Below are positions 1 to 7,485 of a stretch of DNA of 64,000 bases, one piece after another. Source of the DNA: Verrucomicrobiales bacterium (GTDB lineage Bacteria > Verrucomicrobiota > Verrucomicrobiia > Limisphaerales > UBA11320). The notes under the pieces were generated by a model. The model had not been told where the DNA came from. It was given only the letters and a program-made list of their open reading frames with translations, and made no database searches. Positions within the stretch are counted from its first letter, which is position 1. Every line of letters begins with the position of its first letter. A program made the position numbers and the translations under genes. The DNA is taken from assembly GCA_016793885.1 (NCBI GenBank), contig JAEUHE010000001.1, positions 1-64,000 of the forward strand, read 5' to 3'.

Positions 1-56
1 AGCCTGTCGCTGCGGGGGCTCTGCTACGACAGATTACCTTTTGAACTGCGAAGCGA

Positions 57-350
57 ATGATCTGGATGACACTCAGGACTCAGAAGCAATCCTCTGACAC
101 CCTCCCAGCCGAAGGCCTCCGCGTAGCGGCTTCGTCCAACATGGTTGCGTGGACGGAGGCCGTTGCGGCTCGTGACGGCCTAATAAAGGAGGCCAATCTG
201 TCGGTGGAGCGCGTGGCGCGCGAACGCAATGAGCGGATCGAAGCCTTCAATCGGCTGGCTGAGAAGCACAACGCCGCCGTGCAACGCCTGAACGAGGCGC
301 TCGCCAAGTTGGTTGAGCTCCGCACCAACGCTCCGGCGAAAGCCCCCTAG
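57..350 (+). CDS. Small predicted coiled-coil protein, function unknown
   Basis: Ninety-seven residues beginning at an ATG; an in-frame stop lies only 15 bases upstream, so the start cannot be much earlier. Residues about 36-88 are rich in Ala, Glu, Arg and Leu with heptad-like spacing and the repeated pattern RFN/RLAEKHNAAVQRLNEAL, which predicts a continuous alpha-helical coiled coil. There is no signal peptide or membrane segment. I do not recognise a family. The TAG stop at 348-350 lies inside the CTAGCAGG repeat that begins at 349, so the present 3' end is set by that repeat and the ancestral protein may have been longer. The reading frame is plausible from composition, but no homologue is identified. 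Confidence 0.5.
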   Translation: MIWMTLRTQKQSSDTLPAEGLRVAASSNMVAWTEAVAARDGLIKEANLSVERVARERNERIEAFNRLAEKHNAAVQRLNEALAKLVELRTNAPAKAP

Positions 351-438
351 CAGGCCGTCGGACTTAGAATATCGTTCTGCAGGGTGCCCGCCAGGGCCAT
401 TGTTCGGTTCTCGGGCTTTTTGGATGCCGGCCTGCTAG
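349..438. repeat. Short element bounded by CTAGCAGGCC inverted ends
   Basis: CTAGCAGGCC at 349-358 and its exact reverse complement GGCCTGCTAG at 429-438 enclose about 70 bases. The left end continues as GTCGGACTT, the same motif found at 46991-47010 and, on the opposite strand, at 520-542. The element begins inside the stop codon of the preceding gene. Confidence 0.6.
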
Positions 439-484
439 CAATCACCCCGACTCGGAGCCGGGGTGAGGAAACCCGATCTGAGCA

Positions 485-542
485 CAAATGAGGTTCAAAG
501 CCGGACTCACTCGCGGTGGGGACAAGTCCGACAGGCTGCTAG
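485..542 (-). repeat. Dispersed repeat, inverted copy of 46991-47050
   Basis: Read on the minus strand this segment begins CTAGCAGCCTGTCGGACTT and runs through a short GC-rich middle to a conserved end (GAACCTCATTTGTG). The plus-strand copy at 46991-47050 has the same start, a similar middle and the same end. The copies lie about 46 kb apart in opposite orientations. Confidence 0.7.
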
Positions 543-638
543 TCCGAAGTCGCAGGACAAACGGCGGAACCTTCCTCGGAACACGCTCGCGTGAGTCGTT
601 GGGAGAGTCGGATTGTACGCCCAAGCCCCGGCGATCGG

Positions 639-1124
639 TCAGTCCGCGCGCCAACCTACCACCTCACCGCCAGGGAGCATCACGAGCTTCGAGGTGTCGA
701 CAGCGTTTCGGGCTCGGGTCGAGTCTCCGTCGAGGTGGAGGGTGGTGGCTTTTTGCGGTTTGATCACCACCGGGATGTGCACCACGCCATGCCCTTCCGC
801 ATCCGCCTGAATGGTATATAGGCCGCTGGGGAGAGAGACAGCGGCGGGAATATCCAGGACGGTCGACACTCGGTTTGCCACCCTACGGATGACCGTCCCG
901 TCGCTGGACAGGATGGTGTAGTCGGTGTGGAGAACGGTATCAGGATCGGACAGGTTGATCATGCGGGACTTGGCGGAGAAGACCGTCAGAGTCCCTTCGA
1001 TGCTGGCTGCCTCCCCTGATTCCGGACCTGGGCCGACGCGATCCAGCACAAGGGGAGGTGCGGAAGCGCAGCCCGAAAGGAGCAGCGCTACGCCCAAAGA
1101 ACTTATTCCAGCGAGGGTTTTCAT
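639..1124 (-). CDS. Putative lipoprotein
   Basis: A 161-residue protein with a lipoprotein signal: a short basic N-terminus, a hydrophobic run, then LLLSGC with the lipidated Cys at residue 19 followed by Ala-Ser, which suggests outer-membrane or periplasm-facing anchoring. The mature part is beta-rich. Its stretch with PSGLYTIQADAEGHG resembles the small carboxypeptidase-regulatory or Ig-like beta-sandwich folds of surface lipoproteins, but I do not recognise a named family. No neighbour on the same strand is close enough to suggest an operon; the methyltransferase start lies about 780 bases upstream. The lipoprotein call is secure, the function unknown. Confidence 0.7.
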   Translation of the reverse strand: MKTLAGISSLGVALLLSGCASAPPLVLDRVGPGPESGEAASIEGTLTVFSAKSRMINLSDPDTVLHTDYTILSSDGTVIRRVANRVSTVLDIPAAVSLPSGLYTIQADAEGHGVVHIPVVIKPQKATTLHLDGDSTRARNAVDTSKLVMLPGGEVVGWRAD

Positions 1125-1293
1125 GGCGATTACAGCACGTATTTACTTCGATTGGCTATGCCCGGCCTTGGGTAAGGGCATGGCAACAGGCCACGACCAC
1201 CTTCGGAGAGCAGATTTCGAGTGTAAAATACCCCACTTTCGGAAATCTTCCACTTCATTTTCCGTCGCAAACCGACACGGCGAATTGGTGGAT

Positions 1294-1902
1294 TTACGGG
1301 CCGTCACGTTTCTCCCAAAATTTCAAAGCAGAGTGACCGGTTGCGCCCAGCTGATGATAGCCGGGTGGGATCTCCTCGCATTTTCCATAAAACGTGGCAA
1401 CCCGTGTTCCTACAGGTGCGCGAGCCAACTGTTCCGCCACATGATGGGTATAGCCCTCATAGAGGCTCTCACTCAGCTCGATGGTGCTATCGATGGGCGA
1501 GGTTGTTTGGAGATGCTCCTCGAAAGGATTGAAGAGGTAAAACGCCTGAAATGCCTGGAAGTCCAGACTCGTCACGTTCCCATGCACAATTTGGGCGTTT
1601 TTAATCCCGGCGCGTTGAATCGCGGCTTGTCCAACCCGGCAGAGATCCAGACGCTGTTCGATGCCTTCGAAGCTTCCCGCGGTCGTGACGGCACCTACGA
1701 TGCAGAACTTCCCCGGACCACATCCAATGTCGAGGACTCGTGTGCCGGGAGCCGTGACCAAGAATTCGGCCGCGCGTCGCGCGATTTTTACCGGTGTCCA
1801 GTGGAGGATCGACAACTCCCGCAACGACTGAGGGAAGATCTGATCGAAATCACGATCTTCACCAGCCTTAAGGTATTCTAATCGATTTACAGGCTGCATC
1901 AA
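1294..1902 (-). CDS. Class I SAM-dependent methyltransferase
   Basis: A 202-residue protein with the glycine-rich SAM-binding motif I VLDIGCGPGKF at residues 56-66, an acidic residue ending strand 2 (GSFEGIEQR), and IVHGNVTSLDF at the motif II/III position. The IEHRLDLC-like stretch and the later YLFNPFEEHL segment replace the post-motif NPP(Y/F) of nucleic-acid methylases, so a small-molecule or protein substrate is more likely; the substrate cannot be read from sequence. There is no signal peptide, so it is cytosolic. The start is the first Met of a Met-Met pair. It stands alone between repeat-filled spacers. Confidence 0.75.
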   Translation of the reverse strand: MMQPVNRLEYLKAGEDRDFDQIFPQSLRELSILHWTPVKIARRAAEFLVTAPGTRVLDIGCGPGKFCIVGAVTTAGSFEGIEQRLDLCRVGQAAIQRAGIKNAQIVHGNVTSLDFQAFQAFYLFNPFEEHLQTTSPIDSTIELSESLYEGYTHHVAEQLARAPVGTRVATFYGKCEEIPPGYHQLGATGHSALKFWEKRDGP

Positions 1903-2012
1903 TAAGCTTTGCCAGAGTAAGGTTTCTAGTCTGCTCCATCCACTCGCTGGAGCAAGCTTTCAGCGGTCGGGTTCCGTTCGTCGGGTGTGATTTGAAGCAG
2001 GTGAGAGTGAAA

Positions 2013-2057
2013 GGGGATCCCAGCTCCGCTGGGAAGGACTAAAGCGGCAGAGGGCTC
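2013..2057 (+). repeat. Half copy of paired-hairpin (REP/MITE-like) element
   Basis: Begins GGGGATCCCAGCTCCGCTGG and continues into AAAGCGGCAGAGGGCT, matching the left arm of the complete copy at 3529-3662. The right arm is missing. The preceding GGTGTGATTTGAAGCAGGTGAG also matches the flank of the other copies. Confidence 0.7.
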
Positions 2058-2097
2058 TTATCTTTACCTCCAAAAATGGCGACTAGACAAGCTGGGC

Positions 2098-2402
2098 AAG
2101 GCCAGCGTTTCACACGTTGTCGGCAGGTCCCGAACCCGCAGGGTTCAAAGAAATCTAGCCGGGGGTGCTCGCACCCCCGGAACCGTTAAGAGTACGGAGC
2201 ATCGCGCAGCGATGCCACCGGGTTCTGAGACAGGTGCCACCCAACTCAAGGAACCTCATCGGTTTGTGAGTCCGTTCGCCAACGGGTGGCACACCTTTCA
2301 GGGTGCTGTTGAATAGGGGGCTGACAGACCGGGGGGGCGCTGCGCTCCACGCCCCGGCTAATCTCTTTGAACCCTGTGGGTTCTCGGCTTCGGCCTCAGA
2401 TC
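2098..2402. repeat. Large palindromic dispersed repeat, copy 1
   Basis: The outer arms are GAACCCGCAGGGTTCAAAG...TCTAGCCGGGGG near 2130-2165 and CCCCGGCTAATCTCTTTGAACCC...GGGTTCTCGG near 2352-2391, inverted relative to each other. The central part carries hairpins such as GGGGGTGCTCGCACCCCC and GCATCGCGCAGCGATGC. Copy 2 is at 47202-47419. This copy has about 90 extra bases (about 2232-2322) that are themselves bounded by TGCCACCC and GGGTGGCA. Confidence 0.75.
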
Positions 2403-2519
2403 TCAGGCGAAGAAGTGAGGATCCCCTCCAACTTGGGCATCGACAAAGAATCGCAATCAGGCGACACCTCCCCGATGATCCGAATCTCCTCCCCGGCACC
2501 GGTTGTAAACTGGGCTCAG

Positions 2520-3437
2520 CTAGGGGCGGACCACGTTTAGAGTGGCTATGGGGATATCATACAAATCTCCGTCTCCTTCGCCTGCCGAGACGATCAGGCG
2601 ATCTCCATCGATCGTGATCGCCTCGGCGTCGTTATCCTCCGTCGGCATCCATCGTGCCGCTCCATCGAACCATTTTTCCTTCTCCACCGCGTCGAAGAGC
2701 CAAACGCCGGTATAGGTAAGTACGGCGAGCCGGCTTCCGTCAGCGGAGGCATCCGCGCCGGTCACTTGTCCCTGGGTATCGAAGCTTTCCAGCTTGGTGA
2801 GCACGTTCATCCGATTGGGTTCCATGGATTCCAGTCGATAGAGGGTGGTCCCCGTGTCGCTGCGATGCTTGGTCATGATGTAAACATGCCCATGGGCATA
2901 GAAGAGGGCTTCAGCGTCGAAGTTGCTAACGGGAGAGGGCACTTCTTTCTGATCGGGATAGGAGAAGAAAATCTTTTGCTGGACGCTGGTTCGGCCGACG
3001 GAGGGGTGCGGTTCGAAAATGACATACAGGCACAGGTCGCGACGGTTGTTGCTCCTGCTGTTCCCGAAGTCCCCAATAATCAGGTTGCCCTTGTCGTCGG
3101 TGGTGATGTCCTCCCAGTCGACATTGACCGCATCGGGGATATGCACCCCGTGAGCAGCGCCATCGCGTTCGGAGGCGTACATTCGTCCGTCGCGATGCAT
3201 GGCGAACACTCGCGGAATGTCGCCCGAATCATTGTGCGCCCAATAGACATCGTTCCAAAGCCGGCTCTTGACCAGTCCTGAGGGCTCGATGTTAGCCGGG
3301 ATCTCAAGCGTCGCATAGGGTTTCAGCTCCACGATCGGCAGCTTGGGAAGCTCGATCCGTTTCATGGGGATGGAAGGCTGTGCCAGTAGAAAAGGGCAGG
3401 CGGCGAGAGTGAGGATTGCCGACGGAAAAATCTTCAT
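2520..3437 (-). CDS. Secreted beta-propeller-like protein, function unknown
   Basis: About 305 residues from the Met at 3437, chosen because it directly precedes a signal peptide (MKIFPSAILTLAACPFLLA); an alternative Met lies five codons upstream. The mature protein has repeated strand-turn patterns typical of a propeller: EPSGLVKS...WAHNDSGD, DWEDITTDDKGNLIIGDFG, FDAEALFYAHGHVYIMTK, TGADASADGSRLAVLTY and DAEAITIDGDRLIVSAGEG. The acidic DWED and DAEA motifs resemble extracellular proteins with SdiA-regulated or phytase-like propellers, but no catalytic set is recognisable. It has no operon partner. Export and fold class are well supported, activity is not. Confidence 0.7.
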   Translation of the reverse strand: MKIFPSAILTLAACPFLLAQPSIPMKRIELPKLPIVELKPYATLEIPANIEPSGLVKSRLWNDVYWAHNDSGDIPRVFAMHRDGRMYASERDGAAHGVHIPDAVNVDWEDITTDDKGNLIIGDFGNSRSNNRRDLCLYVIFEPHPSVGRTSVQQKIFFSYPDQKEVPSPVSNFDAEALFYAHGHVYIMTKHRSDTGTTLYRLESMEPNRMNVLTKLESFDTQGQVTGADASADGSRLAVLTYTGVWLFDAVEKEKWFDGAARWMPTEDNDAEAITIDGDRLIVSAGEGDGDLYDIPIATLNVVRP

Positions 3438-3528
3438 GCCGGTTCGTAGCATGGGGCTCTGGTGGCAAGCAAGTTGGATGAGGCGGCAGGGAAGGGGATG
3501 GGTGTGGTTAGAAGTGGGTGAGGTTCGA

Positions 3529-3662
3529 GGGGGATCCCAGCTCCGCTGGGGGGACTAAAGCGGCAGAGGGCTGCCGCACTCCATATGTCATCGTTCCTCG
3601 CGAAGCGTCATGGAGTGCTGTAGCCCTCTACAGCTTTCTTCCACCGACGGAGTCTGGATCCA
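3529..3662 (+). repeat. Paired-hairpin (REP/MITE-like) element, full copy
   Basis: The left arm GGGATCC...GCGGCAGAGGGCTGCCGC...ACTCCAT and the right arm (reverse complement GGATCCAGACTCCG...GCTGTAGAGGGCTACAGC...ACTCCAT) are imperfect inverted repeats of about 55 bases around a loop of roughly 25 bases. Each arm folds by itself into a 7-bp hairpin with an AGGG-type loop. Related copies lie at 2013, 16611 and 23199. Confidence 0.75.
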
Positions 3663-3752
3663 CCTTCAGCCCCCTTTCAGCTTTCGCCCGGGCCCAGCCT
3701 CCAGCCTCAAAGACCTGGACACGCCGTAGTTTTTCTGTCTACGTTTTCCCCT
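3663..3752. other. Short unassigned spacer
   Basis: Ninety bases between the repeat and the candidate RNA structure; nothing recognisable. Confidence 0.3.
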
Positions 3753-3821
3753 AGCCACCTAAGGCAGCAATGGCGGGATCCATTCTCGTAGCTGCAGTCG
3801 CAGGTGGCTTTTTGCTGCCTT
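3753..3821 (+). promoter_or_regulatory. Candidate pseudoknot-forming leader segment
   Basis: AGCCACCT (3753-3760) is perfectly complementary to AGGTGGCT (3802-3809), and the adjacent AAGGCAGCAA (3761-3770) is perfectly complementary to TTGCTGCCTT (3812-3821). The order A-B-A'-B' is that of an H-type pseudoknot, not a nested hairpin. It ends 58 bases before the TTG start of the His-rich gene, so it could lie in that gene's 5' leader. No known riboswitch class is recognised. Confidence 0.4.
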
Positions 3822-3879
3822 CATCGCGAAACGATTCGGTAACTTTGATGCATCCAAGACACCTGGTGGTGCGTAGTGT

Positions 3880-4437
3880 TTGAGTAACCGTGTGACGAAG
3901 CGCTTTCAACAACTGATATCCTGCCTCCTGGCCTTGGGGTTGGTTCTCGCCGGGTGGGTGGCGTTCAGTCCCGCGCTGCACGTGCTCATCGAGCACGGTG
4001 GACACGGGCCTGCTCACGTCCATTTCCATGGTTCCGCACTGTCACGTCTCCACCAGGCTGACGAGACCCGTAACCTCCCCGACCCGGACATCTCGGTTTC
4101 TGGGCCGGTCTTTCGCAGCACGCACCGTCCCTTCGCCCTGCCTAACTTTTCCGTGCGCGCGGCCTGGGACGCACTGGCAAGGCTGACGGCGGCCGATGCG
4201 GTTGGCGGCCCGGGCGAAACGTCGCCAGACCCGGTAGCACCTGCCCCGTCTCACGACCATCACAGCCTTGCTCAAACTCTGGCCGATGGCTGCCTCGAAT
4301 CGTCCTTCCACCCCGTCTTCCAAAAGCTGGGGTTCGACCGGCTGGAACTCACTCTTCCGACCTGGCATGGCGCGATGCTGGAACGATTCTTCGATGCGCA
4401 AGCGGCTGGGCGCGCGCCGCCGTTTATCCGGAGCTGA
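3880..4437 (+). CDS. His-rich exported or membrane-anchored protein
   Basis: A 185-residue product from a TTG start; an in-frame TAG four bases upstream rules out an earlier start, and a GTG four codons downstream is the alternative. Residues about 10-35 form one hydrophobic segment (signal anchor or signal peptide). A His cluster follows (HVLIEHGGHGPAHVHFHG), and a second one, SHDHHS, is near residue 127, suggesting divalent-metal binding. I do not recognise the family. It precedes the TonB-dependent receptor by about 200 bases on the same strand, so a role in handling the metal or metallophore imported by that receptor is a reasonable inference. A possible pseudoknot lies just upstream. Confidence 0.6.
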   Translation: MSNRVTKRFQQLISCLLALGLVLAGWVAFSPALHVLIEHGGHGPAHVHFHGSALSRLHQADETRNLPDPDISVSGPVFRSTHRPFALPNFSVRAAWDALARLTAADAVGGPGETSPDPVAPAPSHDHHSLAQTLADGCLESSFHPVFQKLGFDRLELTLPTWHGAMLERFFDAQAAGRAPPFIRS

Positions 4438-4645
4438 GTTCCGAGGTTCTTCGATCGATCCGCCACACTTGAGTCCGACCGGGACGCGTCGTTGCGTGCC
4501 AGGCTGGGAGAGTTCGGAGAGGATCCATGCCCAGCGCCGCGGTCTCGGCTCCCCCCCTCACCGCTGTCACTTTTTCCCTTTAAATCGAAATCTATCGTCG
4601 GAGCCGCCGTAGCGCGGATCCACCTCACTTTTACCGGTACGACCT

Positions 4646-6841
4646 ATGACACCCAAGCGACCTGTTAGAAAATTTGACTTCGAACCATCTCGTAACCGTC
4701 CCTGGCGAAGGCTTTTTGAGGCGGGCCAGGTGGCCATCGCCTGTTCCCTCTGCTCCACGGCTCGGTCCCAGGAGCCGGTCGGCTCCAACTCCACCAATCT
4801 GCCTCCCACTAGGCTGCCCGACGTCGTGGTGGAAGGACGTGGCGACAGCCTGCTCGGGCTGGCCGATTCTGCCACTCAAGGCACCGTAGGCGCCGCTCAG
4901 CTCGAACTGCGCCCGATCCTTCGTTCGGGTGAAATATTGGAGACCGTGCCGGGAGTGATCATCACCCAGCACGCCGGAGGAGGTAAGGCCAATCAATACT
5001 TCTTGCGCGGCTTCAACCTCGACCACGGCACGGATTTCGCCACCTCGATCGATGACATGCCCATCAATCTCCCCACCCATGGACATGGCCAGGGCTATAC
5101 GGACATGAACTTCATCATCCCTGAGCTGGTCCAGCGCGTGAACTACCAGAAAGGGGTCTACTATGCTGAGAATGGAGATTTCGCCTCTGCTGGGGCCGCC
5201 CACCTCGATTCGTTCCGGGTGTTGCCGCAGAGCGTCGCCATTCTGGAGGCCGGCACGTTTGGCTTTGCCCGTGGCGTGTTCGCATCGTCACCCAAACTGG
5301 GGGATGGACACTTGCTCTACGGGTTGGAGGCCTATCACCATGATGGGCCTTGGAGAAACCCGGACGACTATCAGAAGTTCAACGGCGTGTTGACCTACAG
5401 TCAGGGCGACGAGAGCCGTGGATATAGCATCACTGCGCGGGGTTATCACGGCCGATGGGACTCCAGCGATCAGGTCGCCGCGAGCGCCGTTGCCTCTGGA
5501 ATCGTTCCGTTCTTCGGATCCCTCGATGATACGACGGGCGGCGATTCTCAGCGCTACAGCTTGCAGGCGGAGTGGCATCGCAGCGATGACCAATCCGCGA
5601 CCAAGGTGATGGCCTATGGTTTCTACTACGACTTGGACCTCCTCTCGAACTTCACTTACTTTCTGACCGACACAAATCGGGGCGACCAGTTCGAGCAGCA
5701 GGACAAACGGTTCGCTTCCGGGCTTCAAGCCAAGCATACACTTTACAACGAATGGTGGGGCAAGGAGGTGGAGAATTCCTTCGGACTTCAGGTCCGCAGC
5801 GATAGCATCCGCAACGGACTCTACCAGACGGAGGCGGGACGGCGGGTCGATAAGATCGATGCGGCCAGCGGTGATGTCTTACCCGCGACGACCCGACAGG
5901 ACGACATTCTTCAGAACAGCGTCGGTCTGTATTACGAGAACAAGCTTCAATGGGGAGAACGATTTCGAACGGTGACCGGCGTTCGAGGGGATATCTACCA
6001 TTTCGACGTTACGAGCGTCCGACGGCAGAATTCTGGCGATCGGTTAGATGCCATTGGGAGCCCGAAGGTCAGCTTAATCTTTGGTCCCTGGGCGAAAACT
6101 GAGGTTTATGCGCAAGGCGGGTTGGGATTCCACAGCAACGACGGCCGCGGCGTCACCACTCGGGTGGATCCGGTGACCGGCTTGCCGGTGGATGCCGATG
6201 GCAATGCGATTCGGCGTGCCGATCCGCTGGTGCAGACCTATGGAGCGGAGGTGGGGGTGCGGACCCTCGCCATTGACCGGTTGCAAAGCACGGTGTCTCT
6301 CTGGTGGCTGGATGCCGACTCCGAGCTGCTGTTCGTGGGGGATGCCGGAGCCACCGAGGCCACGCGTCCCAGCCGTCGGTATGGGGTGGAATGGGCGAAC
6401 TACTATCGGCTCACGCGGCATTTGACTCTCGATGCGGACCTCTCGTTTTCGCATGCTGAGTTTCGGGACGGCGCGGTGGAGGGGGACCACATCCCTGGCT
6501 CCATTGAAAGCGTGGTGGCGGCGGGGATTTCGTATCACGCGGACTCTGGGCTCTTTGGAAGTCTGAGGCTCAGATACTTCGGTCCGCGTCCCCTCATTGA
6601 GGACGACAGCATTCGGTCGGGGGCGACCGTATTGCTGAACGCTCAGGTGGGATATCGGTTCAACAAGACCTGGACCTTCACGGCGGAGATCTTGAACGTC
6701 TTGGATCGACGCGATCACGATGTCGACTACGCCTATGAATCCCGCGTTCGTCCCGGGGACCCTGACCCGGCAGGCCCGACGGTGCATTTTCATCCGGTGG
6801 AGCCCATCCAAGCACGATTCGCGTTGACGGCTCGGTTTTGA
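4646..6841 (+). CDS. TonB-dependent outer-membrane receptor, probably metal-related
   Basis: A 731-residue outer-membrane receptor. After a long N-terminal leader comes a TonB-box-like segment (DVVVEG, residues 59-64), a plug domain from about 78 (EILETVPGVIITQHAGGG, then FLRGFNLDHGTDF), and a 22-strand-type barrel ending in the aromatic residue of ALTARF. The plug carries NLPTHGHGQGY at 141-151, a His-containing motif of one receptor subgroup that I associate with metal or metal-chelate uptake. Length fits the family. The His-rich protein lies directly upstream. A perfect 15-bp hairpin follows 30 bases after the stop. The receptor call is secure; zinc or copper as substrate is inference. Confidence 0.88.
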   Translation: MTPKRPVRKFDFEPSRNRPWRRLFEAGQVAIACSLCSTARSQEPVGSNSTNLPPTRLPDVVVEGRGDSLLGLADSATQGTVGAAQLELRPILRSGEILETVPGVIITQHAGGGKANQYFLRGFNLDHGTDFATSIDDMPINLPTHGHGQGYTDMNFIIPELVQRVNYQKGVYYAENGDFASAGAAHLDSFRVLPQSVAILEAGTFGFARGVFASSPKLGDGHLLYGLEAYHHDGPWRNPDDYQKFNGVLTYSQGDESRGYSITARGYHGRWDSSDQVAASAVASGIVPFFGSLDDTTGGDSQRYSLQAEWHRSDDQSATKVMAYGFYYDLDLLSNFTYFLTDTNRGDQFEQQDKRFASGLQAKHTLYNEWWGKEVENSFGLQVRSDSIRNGLYQTEAGRRVDKIDAASGDVLPATTRQDDILQNSVGLYYENKLQWGERFRTVTGVRGDIYHFDVTSVRRQNSGDRLDAIGSPKVSLIFGPWAKTEVYAQGGLGFHSNDGRGVTTRVDPVTGLPVDADGNAIRRADPLVQTYGAEVGVRTLAIDRLQSTVSLWWLDADSELLFVGDAGATEATRPSRRYGVEWANYYRLTRHLTLDADLSFSHAEFRDGAVEGDHIPGSIESVVAAGISYHADSGLFGSLRLRYFGPRPLIEDDSIRSGATVLLNAQVGYRFNKTWTFTAEILNVLDRRDHDVDYAYESRVRPGDPDPAGPTVHFHPVEPIQARFALTARF

Positions 6842-6871
6842 GGAGCGCGGAGGCTCCGGGGGTAATGAGAG

Positions 6872-6904
6872 CCCCCGGGTGCGGCATTTTGCCGCACCCG
6901 GGGG
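6872..6904. terminator. Perfect 15-bp hairpin after the receptor gene
   Basis: CCCCCGGGTGCGGCA (6872-6886) pairs exactly with TGCCGCACCCGGGGG (6890-6904) around a TTT loop. No T-run follows on either strand, so this is a strong stem that may protect the 3' end or help termination, not a textbook intrinsic terminator. Confidence 0.5.
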
Positions 6905-7027
6905 GAACGATCAGGCGGATTTGCTCTGGGTGCGTGCGACGATGGGTGAGAAAGGCGGTGCAGTCGCGACCCGGCTTGGCGGCCCTATATCGGGCTTTCA
7001 GCCCTGGATGGGAAAATGAATGCTTAC

Positions 7028-7212
7028 CTGGGGTTGTCACCCCAGGCTGGGATGGAAAGCACCGTTGGTGCTTAAGCCCGAAGGGCCTTCGACCCCATAC
7101 CAAACTCGGCCTAGACGATTGAGCCGAGATTCATATGGGATTCACTATTGGCGTGCGAGTCAGCGGGCCACAGGCCCAGCACCATTCCAGCCTGGGGTGA
7201 CAACCCAAGGTT
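7028..7212. repeat. Inverted repeat with CCTGGGGTTGTCACCCCAGG arms
   Basis: CCTGGGGTTGTCACCCCAGG at 7028 is itself a hairpin and recurs inverted near 7188 as CCAGCCTGGGGTGACAACCC. The sequence between them (GGGCTTAAGCCCGAAGGGCC-like runs) is palindrome-rich and shows no coding frame. The surrounding gap 6842-7485 contains no recognisable gene. Confidence 0.6.
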
Positions 7213-7302
7213 TCCTCACCCCACACATGCTGAGGGTTGAAAGCCCGTACCATTGCGGGGAGTGACCCGCTGAATTCGACTGATCCTATTGCACTGCGTT
7301 AA

Positions 7303-7337
7303 CCACGGATTTCTCGGATGACACGGACTACAAACCG
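7303..7337 (+). repeat. Partial ACCACGGATTT repeat
   Basis: TTAACCACGGATTTCTCGGATGACACGGA matches the left arm of the complete element at 9674-9763; the right arm is absent here. Confidence 0.55.
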
Positions 7338-7485
7338 CGTTCCTGAGTCGATCGAGGGCTAGCGGCGGTTTTCACGTGGAAAGTGTCCACAGTGTGGCAT
7401 CAGAGTTGTTGCGCACCCCACTTCCTCCACACTCTCAATTCGCAGTTGACTGAGGGAAGCGGGGTCTTGGAATCTTTCACCTCGA

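Larger units (their letters stand above)
1903..2519. other. Gene-free spacer with two dispersed repeats
   Basis: This 617-base gap between two minus-strand genes holds a half copy of the paired-hairpin element (2013-2057) and a large palindromic repeat (2098-2402). No convincing coding frame is seen. The remainder shows no recognisable promoter. Confidence 0.6.

Noticed and set aside
349-542. Attachment site or integron
   Set aside because: The inverted CTAGCAGG ends recur at several unrelated places and there is no integrase, so a dispersed repeat is the simpler reading.
925-1881. Plus-strand open frame of 318 codons
   Set aside because: It is opposite the lipoprotein start and the methyltransferase, both with real motifs; the product shows none.
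6872-6904. Classical intrinsic terminator
   Set aside because: The stem is perfect but lacks a T-tract on both sides, so it is listed only as a strong hairpin with moderate confidence.
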